NCBI GenBank assembly: GCA_965247355.1
Contig: OZ252011.1
Location: 2,542,001 to 2,606,000 of the forward strand
DNA from: RHLJ01 sp965247355
Lineage (GTDB): Bacteria; Bacteroidota; Rhodothermia; Balneolales; Balneolaceae
DNA length: 64,000 nucleotides
Reading direction: 5' to 3'
Below the pieces are notes generated by a model. It had not been told where the DNA came from, made no database searches, and saw nothing but the letters and a program-made list of their open reading frames with translations. This document shows, in pieces, positions 51,392 through 60,583 of the stretch. Each line of letters opens with the position of its first letter. Within the stretch, counting starts at the first letter, position 1. Both the position numbers and the translations under genes were made by a program.

Positions 51392-51507
51392 ATATCAATA
51401 AATAAACACAATAACTGTTACTGTAGAATTTAATTTAACTTTGGATGTTTTTTTCACCCTAGAAAAAGCCACGTTAAGATTGTAAATTTTTTTTAAAACT
51501 TAAACTG

Positions 51508-53496
51508 CTATTCTTCCTCATCACTGGTCTTGATATCACGAATCAATCTTCTAAGTTCCGAAGTTCTTTCTTTTTTCTTCGTAACCTTTGCCTCCGCTTT
51601 ATCAATTTTTTCCTGAAGCTCATCTATTAGCTTATTCCCCTTGTTCGTAGGTTTGAAATATGTTTTAGCTTCCTGAAACTGAATAATCTCAGCCTCCAGT
51701 TTTGTAACTTCTTTCTTCAGCGAATCAAGCTCTTTTTGATACTTGATTATTTCTTTTCGGTCAGCAGGTTCAACTCCTTCAGATGCAAGTTTCCTTTCCA
51801 TCCCCAAATCTGATCCGGATGCACGATAGCGATCATAAATCACATCACACACTTCACGGTATTGCTTCCAGATTTTATTTTTAAACTTGATGGGGACATG
51901 ACCCACATTTTTAAACTCAGCCTGAATTTTCTTAGTCTCTTCAACAGCAAGAGCCGGGTCATCACTTTCTGCAAGCTCTTTTAATTTACCAATTAACTCG
52001 TTTTTCTTTGCAAGATTCTCTTTATGATCTTTACGCACATCTTTAAAATGATCGCGACGTCTCTCATAAAACACATCCATCGCCCCTTTGAATTTCTTCC
52101 AGATTTTGGACGATTTCTTACGCTGAACGGGTCCTATCTTTTTCCATTCATCCATCAGTTTCTGCATCTCCTGATGGCCTTTGTCAAAATCTTCAGCATC
52201 CTGAATAGCTTCCGCCTGTTCTATCAACTTCAGTTTCTTTTCAAGGTTTTCCTGTTCCTGATCCCTAAGCACATCAAGATTCTCAGATTTCTTCTCATTG
52301 AACGCATCCGTTGCTGCTTTAAATTTGTCCCAAAGCTCATTCTCTTCTTTTTGGGGAAGATTTCCTGTCTTCTTCCACTGATTATGCAACTTGTTAACTC
52401 TACGCGCAGCAATTGCTATATCCTTTTCATCAAGTAGTGCTTCCGCTTCCTTAATAAGCTTCTTTTTCTTTTCGAGAGCTTTTTCAACGGACTTTCTGTA
52501 TTCCTTATCATGCTTAAACCGAAGCTGACTAAATTTATCCTGTGCTTCATTAAAGTGATCCCAGGTATGTTGATTTTTCTCAACAGGCACCCGGCCCACT
52601 TTTCTCCATTGAACCAGGAGGTCATGAAACTCTTTATTCAACTCATCAAAGTCAGCTTTGTCATCCGTCACCTTTTCGTTAAGGGCGTCCATTTTCTCGA
52701 GAATAACTAACTTCAATGTGAGATTCTCTTCCTCTTTTTGAAGCTTCTTTACCAGGCGGTCTACTTTATGGCTTTCAAACTCTTCCATTAAAGCATCGAA
52801 GCGCTCATTTAATGCATCCACTTCACCCTGGGGGAGTACTTTGATCGATTCCCACTTACCCCTGATCTGGTTTACTTCTTTTGTAGCGGTCCATTTCTCT
52901 TCGGTGATAATATCTGAAAATTGCTTAAGCAGCTCTTTCTTGGCTTCCAGATTTTCAGCCTTTCTTTTATTGAGCTCCTCATAATGTGTGCGCTTCTTCT
53001 CTTCGAATTCCTCTCTTATCGCGTTAAACTTATGTATAGCTTCTTTTGAACCGTCTTCTGAGGGGTTTGGACCTTCTTCAATATGAAGTGCAAGATTAGC
53101 TAGTTCATTTGAAACAAAAGACCAGTCTTCCTGTTTCACATACTCTTTAGCTTTACCTAAAATATCTGTATAAAACTCTACTGCATTCTCTTCTTCTGAA
53201 TCAGAATTTTCTTCACTTTCTTCAGAAACAGGTTCCCCAGCATTAGTTTCTTCTGTTACCTCAATAGTAATCTCTTCTTCTTTATTTTCTACTTCTTCGG
53301 TTTTTTGTGAAGCAGCGCTTTCTTCAGATGCGCTTTCAGTAGCACTATCTTCTATCACTTCTTCTTCAGTAACTTCTTTGGCGGGTTCTTCTTCTATCAA
53401 AGCTTCTGATTTCTCTTCTGGTACCGAAGCTTCGGTTTCCGAAAGTTCGTTTTCGTTTTGATCAGTTTCTTTATTTTCTTGCTCCAGGTTAGCCAC
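51508..53496 (-). CDS. DUF349-domain coiled-coil protein
   Basis: A 662-residue acidic protein. The first 120 residues are a low-complexity stretch rich in Glu and Ser. The rest contains repeated DUF349 units of about 65-70 residues with the pattern (L..W/F)K.(G.(V/L)P).(.W..F): QWRKVGRVPVEKNQHTWDHF, QWKKTGNLPQKEENELWDKF, EWKKIGPVQRKKSSKIWKKF and EFKNVGHVPIKFKNKIWKQY. It ends with a coiled coil. Role unknown; similar proteins occur widely in Bacteroidota. The start is GTG at 53496 with AAGGAAGG five bases upstream; the longer frame starts at a TTG. Confidence 0.85.
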   Translation of the reverse strand: MANLEQENKETDQNENELSETEASVPEEKSEALIEEEPAKEVTEEEVIEDSATESASEESAASQKTEEVENKEEEITIEVTEETNAGEPVSEESEENSDSEEENAVEFYTDILGKAKEYVKQEDWSFVSNELANLALHIEEGPNPSEDGSKEAIHKFNAIREEFEEKKRTHYEELNKRKAENLEAKKELLKQFSDIITEEKWTATKEVNQIRGKWESIKVLPQGEVDALNERFDALMEEFESHKVDRLVKKLQKEEENLTLKLVILEKMDALNEKVTDDKADFDELNKEFHDLLVQWRKVGRVPVEKNQHTWDHFNEAQDKFSQLRFKHDKEYRKSVEKALEKKKKLIKEAEALLDEKDIAIAARRVNKLHNQWKKTGNLPQKEENELWDKFKAATDAFNEKKSENLDVLRDQEQENLEKKLKLIEQAEAIQDAEDFDKGHQEMQKLMDEWKKIGPVQRKKSSKIWKKFKGAMDVFYERRRDHFKDVRKDHKENLAKKNELIGKLKELAESDDPALAVEETKKIQAEFKNVGHVPIKFKNKIWKQYREVCDVIYDRYRASGSDLGMERKLASEGVEPADRKEIIKYQKELDSLKKEVTKLEAEIIQFQEAKTYFKPTNKGNKLIDELQEKIDKAEAKVTKKKERTSELRRLIRDIKTSDEEE

Positions 53497-53618
53497 AACT
53501 ACCTTCCTTTCCAATTGTTCTTTTTTTTCGGCTCATGCCTTCATTTTGATAACAGAAGGTCAAGATAACATATCTCAGACACCTTAAGCAACCTTAGTAT
53601 CTATTTATAAAAACAGAA

Positions 53619-53641
53619 AAGCCGGCTTTGAAACCGGCTTC
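53619..53641 (-). terminator. Terminator after the MscS gene
   Basis: On the reverse strand AAGCCGG-TTTCAAAG-CCGGCTT is followed by TTCTGTTTTT. It sits 9 bases after the mscS stop and before the DUF349 gene. Confidence 0.75.
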
Positions 53642-53649
53642 TTAACTTT

Positions 53650-54468
53650 TCAATTAACTTTATGAAGATGCACATCTCTTTGTGGGAATGGAATACTAAG
53701 ACCTTCTTTATCAAAGGTTTTATATACCTCTTCATTCATTCTGAAATAAACACCCCAGTAATCTGCTGCATTTACCCATACTCGTACCACAATGTTAACA
53801 GAGCTATCGGCCAACTCTGATACCGCCATGAATGGCTCGGGATCAGAAAGAATTCGTTCGTCTTCTGAAAGCAATCTTTTAAGCACTTCGTATGCTTTAT
53901 CTACGTCATCGCCATATCCAATACCAAAAGTCCAGTCAACACGACGTGTGGGTTGAGTAGAGTAGTTAGTTAACGACCCGGTAGCTAACGGACCATTTGG
54001 AATAATCACTGTTTTATTATCTACGGTAGTTAATATGGTTACAAAAATCTGAATTTCTTTTACAACTCCACTATGTCCTTGGGCATCAATAAAGTCTCCA
54101 ACTTTATAAGGCTTGAAAAGCAATATCATCACACCCCCAGCAAAATTTTGCAGAGTACCCGACAATGCCAATCCCACAGCTAAACCGGCCGCACCAAGTA
54201 TTGCAATGAAGGAGGTCATTTCTACACCAAGCATTCCCAATGCAGTTATGTATACCATTATTTTTAGCAATATTGAGATCATACTTCTCAAAAAGCCTCT
54301 TAATGATGGGTCTACATTACTCTTTTCAAGCATTTTTCGGACAAAACCGACAATAATTTTCACAATCCAAAGCCCTAAAACAAGTACAGCAATAGCTTTT
54401 AAAAGAGCTGGACCATATTCCATTACAAAGCCCATTAACATATCAGTATCCAAATTAAAATCTTCCAT
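53650..54468 (-). CDS. mscS: Small-conductance mechanosensitive channel (MscS family)
   Basis: A 272-residue channel of the minimal MscS type: three hydrophobic segments, with the pore helix AAGLAVGLALSGTLQNFAGG lining the conductance path. The beta domain follows (VGDFIDAQGHSGVVKEIQIF, TVDNKTVIIPNGPLATGSL), then the C-terminal alpha/beta vestibule with FGIGYGDDVDKAYEVL. It should release solutes during hypo-osmotic shock, fitting a halophilic host. It has its own terminator (53619-53641) and is upstream of the DUF349 gene. Confidence 0.92.
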   Translation of the reverse strand: MEDFNLDTDMLMGFVMEYGPALLKAIAVLVLGLWIVKIIVGFVRKMLEKSNVDPSLRGFLRSMISILLKIMVYITALGMLGVEMTSFIAILGAAGLAVGLALSGTLQNFAGGVMILLFKPYKVGDFIDAQGHSGVVKEIQIFVTILTTVDNKTVIIPNGPLATGSLTNYSTQPTRRVDWTFGIGYGDDVDKAYEVLKRLLSEDERILSDPEPFMAVSELADSSVNIVVRVWVNAADYWGVYFRMNEEVYKTFDKEGLSIPFPQRDVHLHKVN

Positions 54469-54521
54469 TTCTCCAGAAGTTAGTTAGTATTGATTTTTGA
54501 AAATAACATTCTAAAATAAAA

Positions 54522-54543
54522 AAACCGCCAAGTGTGGCGGTTT
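54522..54543 (-). terminator. Terminator of the CsbD gene
   Basis: AAACCGCCA and TGGCGGTTT form a 9-bp stem around a 4-base loop, and the reverse strand continues with a run of Ts (TTTTTTTATTTT). It ends the csbD transcript. Confidence 0.8.
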
Positions 54544-54568
54544 AGTTCCTTAATAAAAATTACGGAGA

Positions 54569-54754
54569 TTAAAGTTTCTCAATCTCGCTTCTGATCTCTT
54601 CTTTAGCTTTTCCAAGTTTTTTCTGGAGACGACCCAGTAGTTCATCTTCTTTACCTTCTGAAAAAGCTAAATCATCATCAGTTAGCTCTGCATATTTTTG
54701 CTTTAATTTTCCTTTTGTTTCGTTCCAGTTCCCCTTAATTGTTAAATCACTCAT
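54569..54754 (-). CDS. csbD: CsbD-family stress protein
   Basis: A 61-residue CsbD protein, a small soluble general-stress protein. It has the family pattern IKGNWNETKGKLKQKYAELT, then DDLAFSEGKEDELLGRLQKK. It is strongly charged and predicted helical. Homologues respond to phosphate and osmotic stress in Bacillus and other bacteria; the mechanism is unknown. It is a single-gene unit with a strong terminator. Confidence 0.9.
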   Translation of the reverse strand: MSDLTIKGNWNETKGKLKQKYAELTDDDLAFSEGKEDELLGRLQKKLGKAKEEIRSEIEKL

Positions 54755-54843
54755 AACAAGATGTTTATTAATTAGTATTTACTTCAATACTATAAACAAA
54801 CTGTTACAGGTATTGTTCCGAAAACTAATTCAGGGCAGTCAAA

Positions 54844-55194
54844 TTACGATTCTATATCGTACACCTCTTTAAGAATTGCCTTGGCATTAGCATCCTTTCC
54901 CTGCATCACCCGGTGCTGTAAGTTGGTAATAATTTCCGGCTGAGCTTTTTCGTAGGCTTCTTCTTTTGCCTGAGTATCTGTGTTCGTTCTGATCAGTTCA
55001 AAAATATCATCTGCGCGAACTACACTATAAATATTGTCTTTATTAAAGGCATGAGATCTTAGCTCTTCAAACTCTTTAAATACTCTTGGGAAATCTTCGT
55101 TGTTATCGGCTCTTGTAATGATTTCAACATCCGATGGACCTTCGGCACTTAATGGAGTTTTGCAGAGATAGAAAAAATTTTGTGTATAGTTCAT
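54844..55194 (-). CDS. Hypothetical protein, 116 residues
   Basis: A soluble protein with no signal or membrane helix, and not assigned to a family. Central residues read VIEIITRADN-like sequence and a conserved-looking NKDNIYSVVRADDIFEL, followed by a charged helix (KEEAYEKAQPEIITNLQHRV) and a short tail. It lies between csbD and the divergent S46-like gene, about 90 bases from each. Coding is supported by the length, normal composition and an ATG without competing frames. No function is proposed. Confidence 0.6.
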   Translation of the reverse strand: MNYTQNFFYLCKTPLSAEGPSDVEIITRADNNEDFPRVFKEFEELRSHAFNKDNIYSVVRADDIFELIRTNTDTQAKEEAYEKAQPEIITNLQHRVMQGKDANAKAILKEVYDIES

Positions 55195-55281
55195 GAAATT
55201 GAAATATCTGTATGATTAGATGTTCGCTTTAGAATATCTTAAATATAAAGAATCCTTGCTTACTTTTAAGTATCATCTTGT

Positions 55282-57228
55282 ATGCAATTTCGTCTTTTAC
55301 TTTTCTATATCATTTTTTTTAGTTGGGGATGCAGCTCTTCGAATAATTCTGCCGGGCAGCAAACTTCTTCTCTGGTTTATACCAAAGGAATTCAACCTGT
55401 TAGTTCAGGTAATTCCCCTATTTCTGCTTCCGCAAACTTAGGAGTAGCCAAACTATATAAAGGAAACTCAAATGCCGGAAGTGGTATTTTTATTTCTGAT
55501 GAAGGACTCTTTCTTACTAACTATTCTGCCATCATAGACTTAATCGCTGCAGGAGACGACACTGATTTTTTAGTCAATGGATTTCTCGCGGAATCAAATG
55601 AAGAAGAAATCCAGTTACCGGGTATTTCTCTGCTGATTGAAATTGAGCAGACTGATGTAACGGATGAAGTACAAAAGAACGTCACTGATCTTAGTCCCAA
55701 TTATGAAATTTACCGGTCTATCCAGGAACAGAAAAACCAACTCATTAATGAGCGCCGTGGTAACAGAACTGATCTTTTTGTAGAAATTAAAGACTTATAC
55801 TCTGGTAACCGTCAGATTATAACGGTTTATCAAATCGTGCAAAATATACGATTAGTGTTTGCGCCTTCCGTAGACCTAACTGCTTCTGACATTAGCGAAA
55901 GTCAAACACTTCTTTCAGGACTTTCAGATAAATATGCAATTCTGAGAGCATACTCTGATGAAACTTCATCCCCATTTACACCAGAGTTCTTATTCCCACT
56001 AGCTCAGGAAGAACCCGATTTTGATGATGAGCTTATATCTTTTGGCTTTCCAGGGAAGACCTATCGACTTGAAAGCTCCCAAGCCATTAATTTTTATCAC
56101 ACAAAAACAAACCCATACATCATTTCTTTTTTTGATATGTATATCGAAAAGGAAGATTCTTTGGCATCACTAGATGAAATGTATGCACTTCGATCTTTGT
56201 CAAGCCGATACTCTATTCGACAAAACTTAAACTTTTTTGAAACTGCTCAGGACATGATTTCGGAGTATAATATCATTGATCAAAAGAATAAGTATGAAGA
56301 GCAATTTATTGAGGAAATTGTTGCTGACACTACGATTTCTGAACCCTATTCAAAAATCTTGAATTATATCAATCAGGCATATGATATCGCTGAACAAACG
56401 GCTGATATTCTCTATTCAACAAGTTATTTCAGATCTGTAAGTACGCTGGATGATCTGGTAAATATTTTTAATACCTATTCTAATGAGGAAAACCCCTCAC
56501 AGGAACTAATCCGGAACACTCTCTCTTCTCAGGAGCAATTCTTGAATCGGATAAATGTTGATGCAGAACTTGATCTGCTCAAAAAGGCTATTCCCGTTTT
56601 TAAATCTGTTCCGGAAGACCAGCAACCTTTGATGCTATTCGATTTATTTGCTGATTCTGAAACCTCAGATATTGATGAGTTAAGTTCAGAATATGTAGAT
56701 AAGGCTTTGGCCAGTTCTTTTCTATTTGATCCTGAAAAGGCACAAGAAGTTTTGAAATCCGGATTTTTAAATCAGGACCCTTTGTACAATTTGCTTGAAG
56801 AAATAGCTTTTTCTTTTGAAACTGCACAGCAAAATTATATCCGTCATTACACCTATTTATATCCTGCTCAACAGGTTTTCACACGTCTGAGAATGAGTAT
56901 TAACTTTTCAGGAGGCTTAGAACCCGATTCTGATTCTTTCCTCGCTTACAATACAGGAAGCCTTCACCCCCGAAGTGCAGAAGATTCAGATTCTTTTTAC
57001 ACCACCAATGATTTCTCCGGAAAAGCACATGGCACAGCTATTATTAATTCGGAGGGTCAATTATTCGGAATTGTAACTGAAGAAGTGAACCAGTCTATTC
57101 TGGGAAATTACCTTTATTCCCAAGAGAGCTCATTTCTGAAAGCTCACAGAGTTTCATCTATCCTTAAGGAGATTGAAATGGTTGAAGGTTCCGGGTTACT
57201 ATTACAAGAAGTACTACCGAAAAATTAG
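55282..57228 (+). CDS. S46-peptidase-like lipoprotein, apparently catalytically dead
   Basis: A 648-residue lipoprotein (signal MQFRLLLFYIIFFSWGC, lipobox C17). It aligns by eye with S46 dipeptidyl-peptidases (DPP7/DPP11): GSGIFISDEGLFLTNYSA equals the GSG.F.S..GL.LTNHHC block, IRLVFAP and YAILRAYSD equal the IRLVFAP and FALFRVYE blocks, FGFPGKTYRLESSQ the HPGST block, and TTNDFSGKAHGTAIINSEGQ the STND.TGGNSGSPV.N block. The triad is lost: His to Tyr, Asp to Lys, Ser to His. Length is slightly below the 700 or so of active S46 enzymes. Divergent from the 116-residue gene, and overlapping the convergent sixA end by 4 bases. A surface-binding role is inferred. Confidence 0.75.
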   Translation: MQFRLLLFYIIFFSWGCSSSNNSAGQQTSSLVYTKGIQPVSSGNSPISASANLGVAKLYKGNSNAGSGIFISDEGLFLTNYSAIIDLIAAGDDTDFLVNGFLAESNEEEIQLPGISLLIEIEQTDVTDEVQKNVTDLSPNYEIYRSIQEQKNQLINERRGNRTDLFVEIKDLYSGNRQIITVYQIVQNIRLVFAPSVDLTASDISESQTLLSGLSDKYAILRAYSDETSSPFTPEFLFPLAQEEPDFDDELISFGFPGKTYRLESSQAINFYHTKTNPYIISFFDMYIEKEDSLASLDEMYALRSLSSRYSIRQNLNFFETAQDMISEYNIIDQKNKYEEQFIEEIVADTTISEPYSKILNYINQAYDIAEQTADILYSTSYFRSVSTLDDLVNIFNTYSNEENPSQELIRNTLSSQEQFLNRINVDAELDLLKKAIPVFKSVPEDQQPLMLFDLFADSETSDIDELSSEYVDKALASSFLFDPEKAQEVLKSGFLNQDPLYNLLEEIAFSFETAQQNYIRHYTYLYPAQQVFTRLRMSINFSGGLEPDSDSFLAYNTGSLHPRSAEDSDSFYTTNDFSGKAHGTAIINSEGQLFGIVTEEVNQSILGNYLYSQESSFLKAHRVSSILKEIEMVEGSGLLLQEVLPKN

Positions 57229-57740
57229 TCGACAATATTTTTAAGAACTTTAGGGATCATCATCCATTTTACCTGACAGGTTCCCGGCTTAATATCTTCC
57301 CACCGTACTGCATAACTTTCTAAACAAACAAGACCCGCTGTAGGAATTCTAAACGCTGTACTTTCTCTCCCTCCGCTTAGAATTGTAGCCGTAGATTCCA
57401 TCAATGGATTGTGCCCCACTAGCATCATTTTTTCGGCTTTTTCCGGTGTATTCTGGATTGCTTCGACATATTTTCCAGCGGATTTAAAATAGAGGTCCTC
57501 TTCCCATTTGATAATACTTTCATCTCTTTTCATTGCTTCGGTGCAAAGCTGAGTAGTCTGTAATGCCCGTTGCGCCGGAGAGGAAACAATATAGTCTGGC
57601 CGGTAACCTGCCTTTTTTAAGTACTTTCCCATTCGTGGAGCATCTTTTAATCCCCTGCCTGCAAGAGGACGATCAAAATCATCCAGACCTGGATCACTCC
57701 AACTGGATTTCGCATGACGAAGTAATAATATAAACTTCAT
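57225..57740 (-). CDS. sixA: SixA-like phosphohistidine phosphatase
   Basis: A 171-residue histidine phosphatase. The catalytic motif is LLRHAKSSWSD with His9, a signature of SixA. The second acidic/His block is MMLVGHNPLMEST. RPLAGRGLKDAPRMGKYLKK matches SixA. SixA acts on phosphohistidine of the nitrogen phosphotransferase system in E. coli; the local target may be the hybrid kinase system but this is not shown. It overlaps the MATE stop by four bases (ATGA), so it is translationally coupled to it. Confidence 0.85.
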   Translation of the reverse strand: MKFILLLRHAKSSWSDPGLDDFDRPLAGRGLKDAPRMGKYLKKAGYRPDYIVSSPAQRALQTTQLCTEAMKRDESIIKWEEDLYFKSAGKYVEAIQNTPEKAEKMMLVGHNPLMESTATILSGGRESTAFRIPTAGLVCLESYAVRWEDIKPGTCQVKWMMIPKVLKNIVD

Positions 57741-59059
57741 GATTGTTGTGTTACTTGTTTTGATAATGGTTTAAAAATCTGGCTTGGGGCCCAAAAAGAC
57801 AATGTAACTCCTCTGATTACCATAAACAGAGACATTGATAGCCACAACGCATGAACCCCAACAATTGGCTCTGCTAAATAATACACTGGAACAAAAAATA
57901 AAATGGTCGCAATCAACATAGAATTCCGCATGGCTGAAGTTGAAGTTGCGCCAATATATACGCCATCCCAAATAAAACAAATACTGTTTATGACCGGAGC
58001 AAATACGGTCCAGATAATTACTACTAAGCCCGCTTCTAAAACATCTGTTTTGTCAGTAAAAATGGTAATGATTGAATCTCCAAAAAGAGCATAAGCTGCG
58101 GTTGCCGCAACCCCAAACCCGAGTCCCCAACTCATACTTAGCTTAACTGATTCCTTAAGCTTTTCAACATCGTTTGCGCCTTTAAATCTACCCACCAGGC
58201 TCTCCGCCGCAAAAGCAAACCCATCTATTCCGTAGGCGCTGATATACCAGAGTTGCAGTAAAATAGTGTTTGCTGCCAATACTACATCGCCCGATTCGGC
58301 TGACTTTGCAACAAAAAAGGCATAAGAAAAAATCAGGCATAATGTACGGATGAAAATATCTCTGTTAACGGAGAAGAATTTCTTTAGCTCAGTAGGGTCA
58401 AGGATTTCCTGCAAACTTGCTTTTAGTTCAACTCCCGAATATTTCCTTCGATACATACCGATCGCTACAACTACTGCGAGGTAACTTGCAATCAGACTAC
58501 CCAATGCCACACCATCCACGTTCATCCCATAGTAGAGTACAAAAAGTAGATTCAATCCAATATTGAATAAATTTAAAACGATGGTTATCAGCATTGGATA
58601 GGTGGAGTTTTGCATTCCTAAAAACCAGCCGTTAATTCCGAAAAGTGCAAGTGTTGCTGGGGCAGCGAAAATCCTGATGTTATAATATAGCCGTGTGTAT
58701 TCTTCCACTTCGGGAGTGGCATTCACCATAAACAACGAAAATTCAATTAGAGGGTATTGGAGCAGAAGTATTAGCGTACTCGCAATCCCGGCTACAGCCA
58801 ATACTCGTATGAGTATAATTCTGGTTTCCCGCTCATTACCGGCACCAAAAGCCTGAGCTACAAGCCCGGTGGTTCCCATTCTCAAAAATCCGAATCCCCA
58901 GAAAATAAAATCAAAAATGATACTTCCTACAGCAATGGCTCCCAAATAGTAAACATGTTCGAGATGACCAACTACAGCAGTATCAACCGCACCTAGAAGA
59001 GGAACCGACAAATTGCTTATTATATTAGGAATTGCCAGTCGTAAGATCTGTTTATTCAA
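57737..59059 (-). CDS. MATE-family efflux transporter (DinF-like)
   Basis: A 440-residue 12-helix membrane transporter of the MATE family, exporting drugs or metabolites in exchange for Na+ or H+. The start MNKQILRLAIPNIISNLSVP and GAVDTAVVGHLEHVYYLGAI, plus GFLRMGTTGLVAQAFGAG, match DinF-type members. Position 1 is a TTG with no better start; the frame has a stop five codons upstream. The gene is co-transcribed with sixA (four-base overlap). The substrate is unknown. Confidence 0.88.
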   Translation of the reverse strand: MNKQILRLAIPNIISNLSVPLLGAVDTAVVGHLEHVYYLGAIAVGSIIFDFIFWGFGFLRMGTTGLVAQAFGAGNERETRIILIRVLAVAGIASTLILLLQYPLIEFSLFMVNATPEVEEYTRLYYNIRIFAAPATLALFGINGWFLGMQNSTYPMLITIVLNLFNIGLNLLFVLYYGMNVDGVALGSLIASYLAVVVAIGMYRRKYSGVELKASLQEILDPTELKKFFSVNRDIFIRTLCLIFSYAFFVAKSAESGDVVLAANTILLQLWYISAYGIDGFAFAAESLVGRFKGANDVEKLKESVKLSMSWGLGFGVAATAAYALFGDSIITIFTDKTDVLEAGLVVIIWTVFAPVINSICFIWDGVYIGATSTSAMRNSMLIATILFFVPVYYLAEPIVGVHALWLSMSLFMVIRGVTLSFWAPSQIFKPLSKQVTQQS

Positions 59060-59231
59060 TCCAACACTTTTTTAAAATGATATTATTTCTTTGTAAAGAT
59101 GCTGTTTAAGTTAAATTATTGTTGTGTTATTTTTTTGATCTGTTGTTCAGGTTGCATCTATACAGGTCTGCGTGTATTTTCTGCATTCGTTTTCAAAGGC
59201 AAAAACATACTAACTAATATCTGCTTTTCAC

Positions 59232-59705
59232 ATGAATATCGATACTCGTAATAAGATTTTAAGCGTCGTACTGGGGATAATCATCATTGCACTATCCTGG
59301 TGGCTATATGATTCTATTGTTACTCCCTACAAAGTTGTTGAAGAACGAAAAGCGGAAACGGAGCGTGTTCGAAACCGCATGTTAACTTTGAAAGATGCTC
59401 TTGTACAGTATGAGGCGCGTTATGGTCACTTCCCTCCAACTGAGGGTGGATTAGACAGTGTGGTAAATTATCTTAAAACAGACTCTTTGATGGTAGCTAT
59501 GGGAGATTCCATATTCCGTCAATTAGCCCCTCTTACTTATACTCCTGAAAGCTTGATAATTGCTCCTCGCTCTGGCGAACGTTTTACTTACACAGTAAAT
59601 GATACTACTCGTCCTCCACTTTACTTACTGGAAGACCCTGATTCTGATGATGAAGTGGGTAGTTTGTCCAGAACGACTATGCGTAATGCTCCCAACTGGA
59701 ATTAA
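59232..59705 (+). CDS. Single-pass membrane protein with pseudopilin-like periplasmic region
   Basis: A 157-residue protein with one N-terminal membrane segment (ILSVVLGIIIIALSWWLYD) and a periplasmic part. The soluble start, RMLTLKDALVQYEARYGHFPPTEGG, resembles the alpha-helix to loop region of GspG pseudopilins (short peptide containing YxxxxGxYP). However, there is no prepilin peptidase site and no preceding Gly-Phe motif, so it is not a true pseudopilin. It overlaps the next gene by one base (TAATG), indicating coupled translation with the DUF3822-like gene. Function unknown. Confidence 0.65.
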   Translation: MNIDTRNKILSVVLGIIIIALSWWLYDSIVTPYKVVEERKAETERVRNRMLTLKDALVQYEARYGHFPPTEGGLDSVVNYLKTDSLMVAMGDSIFRQLAPLTYTPESLIIAPRSGERFTYTVNDTTRPPLYLLEDPDSDDEVGSLSRTTMRNAPNWN

Positions 59706-60565
59706 TGGGTGAAGCTCCTGCAAATTTAGGTGTCTGTTTTTTTTCGGATCGTCTCTTTTACGCGATAAATGATCCGGAAAACGACCGGCACCTTTTGCAT
59801 ATCGGATGTTTTGATTTCAATTTTGACGTTGTAAATGCAATTACCTCTCAGAATTCCGAACAGTTCCCTCATATCAAATCTACCTTTGAGAAACTTCAGG
59901 AACAGCACAATGTGCATTCTGTACGTGCGCTAACCAATCCGGCTCACGAATGCTGGACAGCCCTTCCCAAAGTAGTCTACGACAATGCCGACGAACGTGA
60001 AGATCACCTATCTATTATTATGAAAGGCGTGGACAGGCAAGACATTGAACCTACCTGGCATGAGGTAAGTAAATCGCAGTATAAATTCCTGAGTATTCGC
60101 CGCAGAAACCTTATGCAGGGATTTGATGAACTTACTGAGAAGGTAGCAACCACTGAATTCCTAAGTGATTTCGAGATTGCATCCAAATGGTCTGGTTTCA
60201 ATAAACCGGGAGGCTCTTTTCTGATGATTGGTTGCCACAAGAATGTAGTTTCGATTACTTCTTTTGTCCTCGGTAAATTTAGAGCCTCCACTTATATCAA
60301 GTTTGATCAGGTTGAAGATTTACCATATCACTGGCTCCAAAATGCTACTCATTCTTCTTGGATGAAAGGTCTGCATGAGCATATCTATCTATTCGGGCAT
60401 CAAAACCATGAAGTAGAACAAGCGCTCACAGGCTTCTGGGACAAATCCTCCAAAATCATAAATCTGAATTCTCTGGGTGAACTGGGTGTTTTTGCCGAAG
60501 AACAGACCTACGGCTTTGATCTGGCAGCAGCATTCCCGGCGATTTTACTTTCTCTGGATTTCTAA
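59705..60565 (+). CDS. DUF3822-like protein
   Basis: A 286-residue soluble protein. It is assigned to DUF3822 mainly from its position immediately upstream of rsmD and coaD, which is conserved in Bacteroidota, and from a compatible length and fold: two actin-like halves with LGVCFFSDRLFYAI and GSFLMIGCHKNVVSITSFV. No enzyme motif is clear. It overlaps the previous stop by one base. A hairpin follows at 60584-60627. The assignment of the family is tentative. Confidence 0.6.
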   Translation: MGEAPANLGVCFFSDRLFYAINDPENDRHLLHIGCFDFNFDVVNAITSQNSEQFPHIKSTFEKLQEQHNVHSVRALTNPAHECWTALPKVVYDNADEREDHLSIIMKGVDRQDIEPTWHEVSKSQYKFLSIRRRNLMQGFDELTEKVATTEFLSDFEIASKWSGFNKPGGSFLMIGCHKNVVSITSFVLGKFRASTYIKFDQVEDLPYHWLQNATHSSWMKGLHEHIYLFGHQNHEVEQALTGFWDKSSKIINLNSLGELGVFAEEQTYGFDLAAAFPAILLSLDF

Positions 60566-60583
60566 TTTAATTTTAAAGGCTGG

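Noticed and set aside
59232..59705. A true type II secretion pseudopilin
   Set aside because: The alpha-helix to loop pattern is similar, but the prepilin peptidase cleavage site and glycine before the hydrophobic helix are missing.
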